From: Rubrivivax sp.
GTDB taxonomy: Bacteria; Pseudomonadota; Gammaproteobacteria; Burkholderiales; Burkholderiaceae_C
Assembly (NCBI GenBank): GCA_016789955.1
Contig: JAEUPB010000039.1
Span: 1-64,000 of the forward strand
DNA: 64,000 nt
Direction of reading: 5' to 3'
In this document: positions 46,972-55,448 of the stretch, piece after piece
Layout of the letters: every line of letters starts with the position of its first letter
How positions within the stretch are numbered: position 1 is the stretch's first letter
The notes under the pieces: generated by a model
The model's input: only the letters and a program-made list of their open reading frames with translations
What the model was told of the DNA's origin: nothing
The model's database searches: none
Program-made: the position numbers and the translations under genes

Positions 46972-49347
46972 ATGCGAGCCCTGCACCGACTCGCACCGGG
47001 CCTCGCAGCCCTGGCACTGCTCGCGTCGTGCGGCGGCGGCGGCGACGCCCCGCCACGCTCGACGCCGGCCAGCGGCGCCACGGCCTTCCGCGACGCCGTG
47101 CAGCTCGCGATCAGCGGCAGCCCGCGCCGCACGCGACTGGCCGTGGCGTCTGCGGCGGCCACGGCCGTCGATCCGATCGAGGCGGCCGAGCAGCTGCTCG
47201 ACTTTGCCGAAGCCAGCTTCCCCGAGCTGTTCCCGGGCCCGCAGGCCAGCGCCGACCTCGCCGGCTACCGCTACCGGTACTACCCGGCCACCGGCCTCTA
47301 CCTCGGCGTGCGCGACGGCCAGGTCCATGGGCTCGGCGGCGCCTTCGGCAGCGAGGTGGTGGGCTTCGGTCCGCTCACGCAGTTCATCACGCCGGCATCG
47401 CCGCCCGCGCCATGCGCCGATGCCGACGCCGCCTCCGACACGCACCTGACGCGCCGCGCGTCGGTGGGGCGCAGCGCCACGCTGCTGGTGATGGGCTGCC
47501 GCGGCGCCGTGGCCTCGGCGCAATGGCGGCAGCTCGCCGGGCCGGCCGTGCCGCTGGTGTCGGCGCGCGGGCAGGCGCTGTCGTTCGTTCCCGATGGCGC
47601 CGGCACCTACCGGTTCGCGGTCGACTATGTCGATGCCGCCGGCGACTCACGCAGCGCCACGCTGGCGCTGCCGGTGGCCGACGCCTCCCCGTCACGCGCA
47701 CGGCTGGCGCTGCGCACCAACCCGACCGTGCGCATGGGCGGGCCGGTGTCGGTGCGCGCCTGGCCGCAGGCAGCCGATGGCGACGCGGTCTCGTCGATCG
47801 CCTGGGCGCAGCTCGAAGGCCCGGCGGTGACGCTGGACACGACCGACGACCACGTCGCCCACTTCACCGCGCCGCAGGTGGCGGCCGACACGCTGATCCG
47901 GCTGCGCGCCACCGTCACCACGGCCGCCGGCGACAGCGCGCTCGACGAGGTGGCGGTGCTCGTCGAGCGCCACGCGCAGGCACCGGCGGGCGACCCCTAT
48001 GCGCTGTGGAGCGGCGAGCACCTGGAGCGCGTCCACCCGCACGACCCCGCCAGCCGCCACGCCGCCAACCTCGAGCGCTGCTCGTACTCGACGAGCCAAT
48101 ATGCCTCGGGCGCGCGCTACAACCTGTGCACGCTCGGCACGCTCCCCTTCCTCGGCCAGGAGACCTTCGGCGCGCTGCCCACGGTGGAGCAGGTGATGGA
48201 CCGCGTGCTCGTCTCGCACGACTGGATGGGCCGCAACTTCGAGGCCTTCCTGCGCGAGCACGACCGCGAGGGCGACTTCCGCCGCATGCTGCAGAGCGTG
48301 ACGACGATCGTGATCGGGTCGCGCATCCGGCCGTCGTACCACTACGCGGGCACCGGCGCGATCTACCTCGACGCCGACAGCTTCTGGATCACGCCCGAGG
48401 AACGCGACACGCTCAACGAGCGGCCCGACTACCGCTCCACCTTCGACGACGGGCTGCAGTTCGACAACCTGTGGCGCTACGTGCGCGGCAACCGGAGCCT
48501 GTTCCTGTTCGACGACCCGCGGCAGCGCGTGACGCGCAGCATCGATCGCGTGCGCGACGAGGCGGCGCCGCTGATGTACCACGAGCTCGGGCACGCGCTG
48601 GACTACCTGCCGCCGACCTCGTACGCGGCGGTGTCCGACCGGCTGTCGGCATGGTCCAACCTGTACAACCGCATGGTGCGCTACGAGCTGGCCTCGGACG
48701 CGCTGGCCGCGCAGCACCCGCTGGCCTCGGCCGAGATGAAGGCGCTGGCGCAGGTGGCCTACCGCGGCGAGACGGCCACCGATGCGCAGAGGGCCTACAC
48801 GCCGGAGCAGGTGGCCGGCTACTTCGCGCCCGACCTCGCCACCGACGACTACGCCTACACCTCGCAGTTCGAGGACCTGGCGATGACGCTGGAGGAGCTG
48901 CTGATGGCGTCGCGTCTCGGCGTGCAGCGCGACGTGGCCTACAGCGGCAAGATCGGCGACGAAGACACCTCGACGACGATCATCGTGCGCTGGGGCCAGC
49001 GCGGGCGCGTCGGCGAGGCGGCGATCCGGCCCAAGGCGCGCGAGATCGCGCGGCAGCTCGTGCCGTGGTTCGATCCGGCCGAGGTCGATCGGCTGGCGGC
49101 ACCTCTGGCGCTGCGCGCCGGCGAGTCGTGGCGCGCCAACCTGGGCGCGCCGTCGCTGCTGCGCCAGCCTCTGCGCGCCGAGCCGCGCTGGCTCGAGGCA
49201 TGGCGAATGCGGCATGAACTGCGCCGCATCGCCGACCAGCGGCGCGCGGCGCAGCGCGCGTTGCCGCTGCCGCCGCCCGATGTGGCCGCGCCGCCGTGGG
49301 CGCGGCAGATCAGTCGCCCGCGGCCGGCTGGCCTCCGGCCGCGCTGA
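46972..49347 (+). CDS. Secreted lipoprotein zinc metallopeptidase with Ig-like repeats
   Basis: 791 residues. The N-terminus ALALLASCGGGGD is a lipoprotein signal with Cys about residue 20. A short module near residue 97 (AGYRYRYYPATGLYLGVRDG) matches one in the beta-lactamase-fold protein at 39900. Two Ig/PKD-like domains follow (about 145-345). The catalytic half has HELGH at residues 537-541, the zincin HExxH signature, with a possible third ligand Glu in EDLAMTLEELLM. The last 38 bases overlap the convergent MFS gene. The substrate is unknown; an envelope or extracellular target is likely. Confidence 0.85.
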   Translation: MRALHRLAPGLAALALLASCGGGGDAPPRSTPASGATAFRDAVQLAISGSPRRTRLAVASAAATAVDPIEAAEQLLDFAEASFPELFPGPQASADLAGYRYRYYPATGLYLGVRDGQVHGLGGAFGSEVVGFGPLTQFITPASPPAPCADADAASDTHLTRRASVGRSATLLVMGCRGAVASAQWRQLAGPAVPLVSARGQALSFVPDGAGTYRFAVDYVDAAGDSRSATLALPVADASPSRARLALRTNPTVRMGGPVSVRAWPQAADGDAVSSIAWAQLEGPAVTLDTTDDHVAHFTAPQVAADTLIRLRATVTTAAGDSALDEVAVLVERHAQAPAGDPYALWSGEHLERVHPHDPASRHAANLERCSYSTSQYASGARYNLCTLGTLPFLGQETFGALPTVEQVMDRVLVSHDWMGRNFEAFLREHDREGDFRRMLQSVTTIVIGSRIRPSYHYAGTGAIYLDADSFWITPEERDTLNERPDYRSTFDDGLQFDNLWRYVRGNRSLFLFDDPRQRVTRSIDRVRDEAAPLMYHELGHALDYLPPTSYAAVSDRLSAWSNLYNRMVRYELASDALAAQHPLASAEMKALAQVAYRGETATDAQRAYTPEQVAGYFAPDLATDDYAYTSQFEDLAMTLEELLMASRLGVQRDVAYSGKIGDEDTSTTIIVRWGQRGRVGEAAIRPKAREIARQLVPWFDPAEVDRLAAPLALRAGESWRANLGAPSLLRQPLRAEPRWLEAWRMRHELRRIADQRRAAQRALPLPPPDVAAPPWARQISRPRPAGLRPR

Positions 49348-50512
49348 CGCCGCCGGCGGGGCGCTCGCCCGGCAGGGCCGACAGCACGGCCGCGGTGAAC
49401 AGCGCCACGCCGGCCATCGCGGCGAACAGCGTGCCGAAGCCCGCGGCCTTCACCGCCGGCCCCAGCGCCCACACCGCCGCCGAACTGATGGCCAGCGAGA
49501 TCGCCAGCCGCAGCCCGGCCACGCGGCTGCGCATGCGGTCGTCGACGTAGCGCACGATGGTGGCGTCGGTGAACGGGATCGCGCCGAAGATGAAGATCAT
49601 CGAACCCAGCAGCGCGAGCCAAGCCCACCAGCCCTGCGCCGTGGCGGCGAGCGCCAGCATCGGCACCTGCACCAGCACCACCACCAGCCACAGCGGCTTG
49701 AGCGGGTAGCGGTCGATCAGCCGCCCCACCACCACCTGCGCCACCGAGGCCACCGCGTAGACGGCGCCCAGCAGCAGCCCGAGCGTGGACGGGTCGGTGA
49801 CGATCGCCGAGAGCCGTTCGCCCAGCATCTGCCCGTTGCCGTTGGTCGTGAGGTTGAAGATCAGCCCGCTCGAGGCGTTGGCCAGCGTCATCACCGCCAG
49901 CACGCGCAGCAGCGCCGGGCGCGACAGCGACACCGCGGCCTTCTTCGTGCGCTGCGCCGGTGGCTCGGTCTCGCGCGGCGCCACGCGCCAGAACACCGCG
50001 CCGGCCACCAGGCACAGCACGCCCGGCACCGCGAACGCCGCGCGCCAGCCGGCGTGCTCGACGAGGAAGCCGGTGACCACCGCTGCCGCCGCGATGCCCA
50101 GGTTGCCGGACAAGCCGTTGACGCCGATCGCCGCACCCGGGTTGGCCGCCTTCTGCACGAGCATCGGGATGCCCACCGGGTGGTAGATGGCCGAGAAGGT
50201 GCCCATCAGCGTGAGCGCCGCGGCCAGCGTCCACGGGCCGGTGGTGGCGGCGATCAGCAGCGCCGAGAGCCCCATGCCGGCGAAGAACACCAGCATCATC
50301 TGCCGCCGCCCCCATTGGTCGCCGAACTTGCCCGCGGGCAGCGAGCCCAGGCCGAACATCAGGAACGCGCCGGCGCCGTACGGCATCAGGTCTTCCCAGC
50401 GCGCGAGGCCGAAGTCCTGCGCGATCGCAGCCACCGCGGTGGCGAAGATCAGCAGGAACAAGTGGTCGAACGCGTGCGCGATGTTCAGCAGCAGCGAGAG
50501 GGATCGGCTCAT
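49310..50512 (-). CDS. Major facilitator superfamily transporter, Fsr-like
   Basis: 400 residues with about twelve transmembrane helices. The loop 2-3 signature is GKFGDQWGRRQMM and the N-terminal HAFDHLFLLIFATAV and YHPVGIPMLVQ segments resemble fosmidomycin-resistance (Fsr) type exporters. The substrate is not given. It is divergent from an AEC transporter gene with 63 bases between starts, and its 3' end overlaps the metallopeptidase gene. Confidence 0.9.
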   Translation of the reverse strand: MSRSLSLLLNIAHAFDHLFLLIFATAVAAIAQDFGLARWEDLMPYGAGAFLMFGLGSLPAGKFGDQWGRRQMMLVFFAGMGLSALLIAATTGPWTLAAALTLMGTFSAIYHPVGIPMLVQKAANPGAAIGVNGLSGNLGIAAAAVVTGFLVEHAGWRAAFAVPGVLCLVAGAVFWRVAPRETEPPAQRTKKAAVSLSRPALLRVLAVMTLANASSGLIFNLTTNGNGQMLGERLSAIVTDPSTLGLLLGAVYAVASVAQVVVGRLIDRYPLKPLWLVVVLVQVPMLALAATAQGWWAWLALLGSMIFIFGAIPFTDATIVRYVDDRMRSRVAGLRLAISLAISSAAVWALGPAVKAAGFGTLFAAMAGVALFTAAVLSALPGERPAGGVSAAGGQPAAGD

Positions 50513-50575
50513 CGCGCGATGCTAGGACGGAACGCGCGTGGCCGCAGTGCTCCGCGGCGAGAATCGGCGCCGCCG

Positions 50576-51550
50576 ATGCAGCCGATCCTCGCCGTCACCA
50601 TCCCCTTCTTCGCGCTGGTCCTGTGCGGGTACCTGGCCGGGCGCCAGCACGTGCTGCCCGAGAGCGCGATCCCGGGGCTGAACGTCTTCGTCCTGTACTT
50701 CGCGCTGCCGTGCATGCTGTTCCGCTTCGGCGCGCAGACGCCGGTGCTCGAGCTGCTGAGCCCCGCGGTGCTGGGCGTGTGGCTGGTGTCGGCGCTGCTG
50801 ATCGTGTTCGTCACCGTGGCCACCACGCTCGGGCCGAAGGTGCCGATGAAGGATGCCGCCTTCGGCGCGCTGGTTGCCGCGTTTCCGAACACCGGCTTCA
50901 TGGGCGTGCCGCTGATGGTGGCACTGGTGGGTTCGGCCGCCGCGGCGCCGATGATCGCCACGATCCTCGCCGACATCTTCGTGACCAGTTCGCTGTGCAT
51001 CGGCCTGGCGCAGCTAGGCGGCCGCGACAGCACGCGTGCCGAGGTGGTGAGGCGCGTGCTGCGCGGCACGCTCGTGAACCCGCTGCCGTGGGCCATCGCG
51101 CTGGGCGGCGTGTTCTCGGTGATGGGTTGGCGGCTGTGGGGCCCGCTGGACGCAGCGGTGAAGATGCTCGGCGACGCCGCGTCGCCGGCGGCCCTGTTCA
51201 CGATCGGCGCCGTGCTGTGGCGCTCGGGCCTGCACGCGCACACGCGCACGCCGGCGCGCCGCTTCCTGCCGGTGGCGCTGGTGAAGCTGGCGATCCACCC
51301 GCTGCTGGTGGCGGCACTCGGCGCGGTGGCGATCCAGCTGCAGCTCGGCCTCACGACCTTCCAGCTGACGATGATGATCCTCACCGCCGCGCTGCCCAGC
51401 GCCAGCAACGTGGCGATGCTGGCCGAGCGCTACGGCGCCGACAACGGCCGCATCGCGCGCATCATCATGACGAGCACCGTGCTCGCCTTCGCGAGCTTCA
51501 CGCTGCTGGCCTGGGCGCTGGGCGTGCAGCCGCGCCTGCCGTCGCCGTGA
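50576..51550 (+). CDS. AEC-family (auxin efflux carrier-like) transporter
   Basis: 324 residues with about ten transmembrane helices in two similar halves. The signature blocks ALPCMLFRFGA, AFGALVAAFPNTGFMGVPLMVALVG and LPSASNVAMLAERYGAD are typical of the AEC family of bacteria, which move dicarboxylates or other organic anions. It is followed after 35 bases by a small secreted DUF1161 protein on the same strand. Confidence 0.92.
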   Translation: MQPILAVTIPFFALVLCGYLAGRQHVLPESAIPGLNVFVLYFALPCMLFRFGAQTPVLELLSPAVLGVWLVSALLIVFVTVATTLGPKVPMKDAAFGALVAAFPNTGFMGVPLMVALVGSAAAAPMIATILADIFVTSSLCIGLAQLGGRDSTRAEVVRRVLRGTLVNPLPWAIALGGVFSVMGWRLWGPLDAAVKMLGDAASPAALFTIGAVLWRSGLHAHTRTPARRFLPVALVKLAIHPLLVAALGAVAIQLQLGLTTFQLTMMILTAALPSASNVAMLAERYGADNGRIARIIMTSTVLAFASFTLLAWALGVQPRLPSP

Positions 51551-51585
51551 AGGCCGCTCCCACACGAACCTCCGAGGTCCTCTCC

Positions 51586-51894
51586 ATGCACACCCCGCCA
51601 CGATGGGCCGGCCTGCTGCTCGCATCGGCACTCGCGCTGCCGGCCGCCGCCGAAGGCCTGAGCTGCGAGACGCTGCGCGAGCAGATCGGCGCGAAGATCC
51701 GCGCCGGCGGCGTTTCGCAGTTCACGCTGGTCATTGCCGAACAGTCGGCCAAGGTGGAGGGCCGCGTGGTGGGCAGCTGCGGGCGCGGCAGCCGCAAGAT
51801 CGTCTACACCGCCGGCAAGGGCAGCAGCGGCGACGCGATCCTCACCGAGTGCAAGGACGGCACGGTGTCGGTGGGCGGACGCTGCGGGCGGTAG
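51586..51894 (+). CDS. DUF1161 small secreted protein
   Basis: 102 residues with a signal peptide ending PAAAEG (about residue 23). The mature part has four cysteines in the DUF1161 pattern (LSCETLREQIGAKI, VGSCGRGSRKIVYT, TECKDGTVSVGGRC), probably two disulfides. The family is periplasmic and of unknown function. It may share a transcript with the AEC transporter. Confidence 0.9.
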   Translation: MHTPPRWAGLLLASALALPAAAEGLSCETLREQIGAKIRAGGVSQFTLVIAEQSAKVEGRVVGSCGRGSRKIVYTAGKGSSGDAILTECKDGTVSVGGRCGR

Positions 51895-51918
51895 CGGCGC
51901 GGGCGGCGGGCGTTCGCG

Positions 51919-52452
51919 TCAGGCCGGCGGTGCGTGCCGGTACACCGCCGCGGTGCTGCCGAGGAAGTCGATCTCGCGGTCGAGCATGGCACCCAGCCGC
52001 AGTGCCAGCGCCACCGAGCGCGTGTTGTCGGGGCGGATCAGGCTGATCAGCTCGTCGCGGCCCAGTTCGCTGCGGCCCACTTCGATGGCCGCGCGGCAGG
52101 CCTCGTAGGCGAGGCTGCGGCCCCAGAACTCGCGCGCCAGCAGCCAGCTCAGCTCGCACCCGGGCCAGCCCTCGGGTTCGAGGAATCCGGCGCGGCCGAC
52201 GAGCCGGCCGTCCTCGCGCGACTCCAGCGCCCAGGTGCCGTGGCCCAGCAGCGCCCACTGGCCGCAGAACATCGCCAGGTGCCGCCAGGCCACGTCGCGC
52301 GCCACCGCGCCGCCGCTGCCGATGTGGCGCATCACCTCCTCGTCGGCGCACATCGCGGCGTAGGCGTCGAGGTCGGACTGGCGGAACGGCCGCAGCTTCA
52401 GGCGTTCGGTGAGGACGATCATCGGAAGAATCTCGGGGTCGTGTTCGCGCAT
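51919..52452 (-). CDS. GNAT-family N-acetyltransferase, RimJ/RimL type
   Basis: 177 residues from the ATG at 52452; the ATG at 52422 (MIVLTERLKLRPF) gives a tight family start and is equally likely, since neither has a strong ribosome site. The fold is shown by TERLKLRPFRQSDLDAYAAM, GRAGFLEPEGWPGCELSWLL, the acetyl-CoA loop near EFWGRSLAYEAC and IRPDNTRSVALALRLG. The acceptor is unknown. It diverges from a glutathione S-transferase gene with 48 bases between the starts. Confidence 0.9.
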   Translation of the reverse strand: MREHDPEILPMIVLTERLKLRPFRQSDLDAYAAMCADEEVMRHIGSGGAVARDVAWRHLAMFCGQWALLGHGTWALESREDGRLVGRAGFLEPEGWPGCELSWLLAREFWGRSLAYEACRAAIEVGRSELGRDELISLIRPDNTRSVALALRLGAMLDREIDFLGSTAAVYRHAPPA

Positions 52453-52500
52453 ATCGTGCGAGGGCCTGCATTCTGATCGCCGCCGCAAGGAGAAGACCGC

Positions 52501-53151
52501 ATGATCACCCTGCACTACCACCCGAGCAATGCGAGCTTCGCGCCGCACGTGCTGCTGCGCGAGATCGGCGTGCCGTTCGAGCTGGCCCATGTCGACCGAG
52601 ACCACGACGCGCACAAGGCGCCGGCCTACCTGAAGCTCAACCCCAACGGGCTGATCCCGGTGCTGGTGGATGGCAGCCTGGTGCTGTACGAGACCGCCGC
52701 AATCTGCCTGCACCTGGCCGATGCGCACCCGGCTGCGGCCCTCGCCCCGGCCCTGGGCACGGCCGAGCGCGCGCACTGCTACAAGTGGCTCGCGTGGATG
52801 ACCAACACGCTGCAGGCCACGCTGATCGCCTACTTCTATCCGGAGCGCTGGGTCGACGACGGCAACGCCGCCGGCGCCGCGCAGGTGCGCGCGCACGCGA
52901 TGGCCAAGGTGCACGGCCACCTGCAGCAGCTCGACGACCAGCTCGCCGCGCACGGCCAGCCATGGCTGCTGGGTGCGCAGTACTCAGCGGCCGACCCCTA
53001 CGCCTTCATGCTGTGCCGCTGGACGCGCGGCTTCGCGAGCCGCCCCGCGCGCGAGTTCCCGCACCTCGCGCCGTACCTGCAGCGCATGGTCGAGCGGCCG
53101 GCGGTGCGGCGGGCGATCGAGGTCGAGGAGCTGAAGCCGCCGCTGTACTGA
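52501..53151 (+). CDS. Glutathione S-transferase family protein
   Basis: 216 residues with AAGGAG before the ATG. The thioredoxin-like N-domain has LHYHPSNASFAPHVLLREIG, the cis-Pro loop NPNGLIPVLVDG and the glutathione-contacting YETAAICLHL. The C-terminal helical domain contains WLLGAQYSAADPYAFML with its N-capping box. The N-terminal catalytic residue looks like Ser or Asn in HPSNASF. It is a beta-class-like proteobacterial GST; the substrate is not known. Confidence 0.93.
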   Translation: MITLHYHPSNASFAPHVLLREIGVPFELAHVDRDHDAHKAPAYLKLNPNGLIPVLVDGSLVLYETAAICLHLADAHPAAALAPALGTAERAHCYKWLAWMTNTLQATLIAYFYPERWVDDGNAAGAAQVRAHAMAKVHGHLQQLDDQLAAHGQPWLLGAQYSAADPYAFMLCRWTRGFASRPAREFPHLAPYLQRMVERPAVRRAIEVEELKPPLY

Positions 53152-53180
53152 CCGCTGCGGCGCTGCACGCGCGTGGCGCG

Positions 53181-53528
53181 TCAGCCCATCTTCACCGCGG
53201 TGCCGCTGACGGCCACCATCATCATGCCGTTGGCCTCGCCGAGCACCTCGTAGTCGAAGTCGATGCCGACGATGCCGTTGGCGCCGAGCTCCTTGGCCGC
53301 CTCGATCATGTCCTCCAGCGCGGCGTCGCGGGCACCGGAGAGCGCGCGCTCGTAGCCGCCGGCCCGCCCGCCGACCACGTCGCGGACCGACGAGAACAGG
53401 TCGCGGAAGATGTTGGCGCCGATGATGGCTTCGCCGTTGACGATGCCGAGGTAGTGCTGCACCGCGCGCCGCTCGGGCACGATGGTGGCGAGCAGGAAGT
53501 CGGGATCCTTCTTCGAGAACCAGCCCAT
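53181..53528 (-). CDS. YbjQ/UPF0145 family protein
   Basis: 115 residues. The motif pattern IVPERRAVQHYLGIVNGEAIIGANIF, GGYERALSGARDAALEDM and LGANGIVGIDFDYE matches YbjQ (DUF74), which forms beta-barrel pentamers and has no established function. An older link to heavy-metal binding is unproven. It begins 28 bases after the DUF1992 stop on the same strand and may be the last gene of that unit. Confidence 0.92.
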   Translation of the reverse strand: MGWFSKKDPDFLLATIVPERRAVQHYLGIVNGEAIIGANIFRDLFSSVRDVVGGRAGGYERALSGARDAALEDMIEAAKELGANGIVGIDFDYEVLGEANGMMMVAVSGTAVKMG

Positions 53529-53556
53529 GTCATGTGCTCCCAGGCCGCGCGGGCCG

Positions 53557-53931
53557 TCACCAGGTTCCGCTCGAGCGCAGGTGCTCGAGCCGCAGCGCCA
53601 GCGCCTGCCGCTTCTCGGCGATGCGCTGCTGCAGCGCGCGCGCCGCGGCCGAGCCGGCCGGCATCGCGTCCAGCTCGGCCTGAAGCGCGGCGATCTCGCG
53701 CATCGCCTCCACCTCCGCGGGCACGACGCCGGCGTCCTTCAGGATCTTCATCGGCATCTTCAGCTCGTCGGGCGTCTCGGCATACCCGTCGCCGAGGTTC
53801 AGCGGCTTGCCATAGCTCGGCGCCGCCCGCAGCTCGCCGCTGTGCTGGGCCTCGGCCAGCTTGTGGCCGATCTCGTCGTCGAGCAGGCGCAGACGCTGCT
53901 CCTTCTTTTCCTGCGCCGAGGATTCACTCAT
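53557..53931 (-). CDS. DUF1992 (DnaJ-like C-terminal, YhdN) protein
   Basis: 124 residues, rich in charged helices. The LDDEIGHKLAEAQHSGEL, PSYGKPLNLGDGYAETPDELKMPMKILKDAG block is the DUF1992 signature. The C-terminal half is a coiled coil (QAELDAMPAGSAAARALQQR). The function is unknown. Its start overlaps the stop of the TPR gene by ATGA, so the two are coupled. Confidence 0.92.
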   Translation of the reverse strand: MSESSAQEKKEQRLRLLDDEIGHKLAEAQHSGELRAAPSYGKPLNLGDGYAETPDELKMPMKILKDAGVVPAEVEAMREIAALQAELDAMPAGSAAARALQQRIAEKRQALALRLEHLRSSGTW

Positions 53932-55277
53932 GAGTACGCCAGCTCCGAGGTGCCCATCTGCTCGATCCAGTGGCGCGTCAGCGGCGTCACCGGCTTGGCC
54001 AGGCGGCGCTCGTTGATGAGCGCGCGGCCGATGTCGCGGCGGCTGCCGCGCGCGGCGGCGGCCAGCAGCGAGAGGTCGATCAGGTCGCGTTGCGCATGGC
54101 TGCCGCCGAAGCGTTGCGCCGTGCCCCGCACGGCATAGAGCGCTGCGGCCGCCTCGTCGTGCGCGCCGCGGGCGTGCGCGATCAGCGCGCGCATCAGCGG
54201 CAGGCCGACCTCGCGCGACATCGGGTGGTTGCTGCGACGCGCGTCCTCGGCGTCGAGTGCGCGGGTGGCGCAGCGGGCCGTCCACGCTTCGGCCGCGGCC
54301 ACGCGCCCGGCGGCCAGCAGCGCCAGCACGTGGTGCACGTCGTTGAACGCGTAGTAGCCGCAGGCCGCCTCGGCGGTGTCCCAGCCGTCGGCCACCGCGG
54401 CGGCCAGCGCCGACACGTCCTCGCCCAGCAGGTGCAGCCGCCACAGCATCGACGCCGCGTCGACTCGGTTCAGCGTGATCTGCAGCGCCGCGCCGCTGAG
54501 GTGGGTGTCGATCAGCCGCAGCACGCCGGCGGTGTCCAGCGCCTCGAGCCGGAACAGCGCCTTGTGCCACCACAGGTGACACGCGAAGCCGTTGCCTTCG
54601 GCCCACGCGGCCTGGTGCTGGCGCAGCCACACGCCGCCTTCCTCGTGCCGGCCCTGCATCTCCATCACGTGCGCCACCGCGTGCACGGCCCACGGGCCGC
54701 GCGGGTCCAGGGCCAGCGCCTCGCGCGCGGCATCCTCCGCCTGCGCGTAGAGGTTGTTCTCCTCCAGGCCGAAGGCGTAGAGGCCCATCACCAGCGGCCG
54801 CAGCGGGTCGCCCTCGGCCCACGCCGGCAACGCGCGCGCCGGGCGCTGTCGCAGCTGCGGCGAGTCGCCGCGGTAGAAGTCCCACAGGTGCGCCCACTGC
54901 AGCGCGAGAGCGTCGGTCGGGTGTTCGAGCAGCAGCTCGTCCCAGGTGCGGCAGGCGGCCTGCCAGCGGCCGTCGAGCACCTGCTGCACGGCGTCGAGGT
55001 GGCGCTGCTCGCGCGCCGGCGCATCGCGCGTGAGCGTCCTCGCGGTTGCCAGTGCGGCCGTGGCTTCGGCGAGCACGGCGGGTTCGGTGAGGCTGGCGAG
55101 AAAGCCGGCCTTCATCACGTGCGGCAGCGCCCAGCCGGGGTCGTGCGCGGCGGCGGCATCGAGGTCGGCCAGCGGCACGTCGTAGAACGACATCATCCGC
55201 CACAACGCCTGCTCGGCCGCCGCGCGCGCGGCGGGCACGTCGCTGCCGGTGGGGCAACCGCGGAGGTCGGCGGGCAT
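53928..55277 (-). CDS. TTC38-like tetratricopeptide repeat protein
   Basis: 449 residues of paired helices without signal peptide. Segments such as AAAAHDPGWALPHVMKAGFLA, HLDAVQQVLDGRWQAA and ALALDPRGPWAVHAVAHVMEMQGRHEEG follow the TTC38 pattern. It is a cytoplasmic scaffold-type protein of unknown role. The ATG at 55277 is chosen; the open frame reaches 55448 but adds an Arg/Ser-rich stretch unlike the family. It overlaps the DUF1992 start downstream and diverges from the repeat-protein gene. Confidence 0.87.
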   Translation of the reverse strand: MPADLRGCPTGSDVPAARAAAEQALWRMMSFYDVPLADLDAAAAHDPGWALPHVMKAGFLASLTEPAVLAEATAALATARTLTRDAPAREQRHLDAVQQVLDGRWQAACRTWDELLLEHPTDALALQWAHLWDFYRGDSPQLRQRPARALPAWAEGDPLRPLVMGLYAFGLEENNLYAQAEDAAREALALDPRGPWAVHAVAHVMEMQGRHEEGGVWLRQHQAAWAEGNGFACHLWWHKALFRLEALDTAGVLRLIDTHLSGAALQITLNRVDAASMLWRLHLLGEDVSALAAAVADGWDTAEAACGYYAFNDVHHVLALLAAGRVAAAEAWTARCATRALDAEDARRSNHPMSREVGLPLMRALIAHARGAHDEAAAALYAVRGTAQRFGGSHAQRDLIDLSLLAAAARGSRRDIGRALINERRLAKPVTPLTRHWIEQMGTSELAYS

Positions 55278-55448
55278 GGTGGCGCGACTGTAGCGCGGCA
55301 GCGCGCAGCTCCGTCGTCCCGCGCCGGAGGGCGCCGAAACACCCGGTTGCCATTGCGACACCGCACGTCGGTATCCCTCGCCGCTGCGCCCGCTCTGTCC
55401 GATCAGGCCGGCGCGCCAGGGGCGTCGGCCGCAACAGGAGTACCGCAT

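Noticed and set aside
49310-49347. Error in one of the two convergent genes because their 3' ends overlap
   Set aside because: Short convergent overlaps recur in this dense genome (also 18632-18675) and both C-terminal tails are merely variable.
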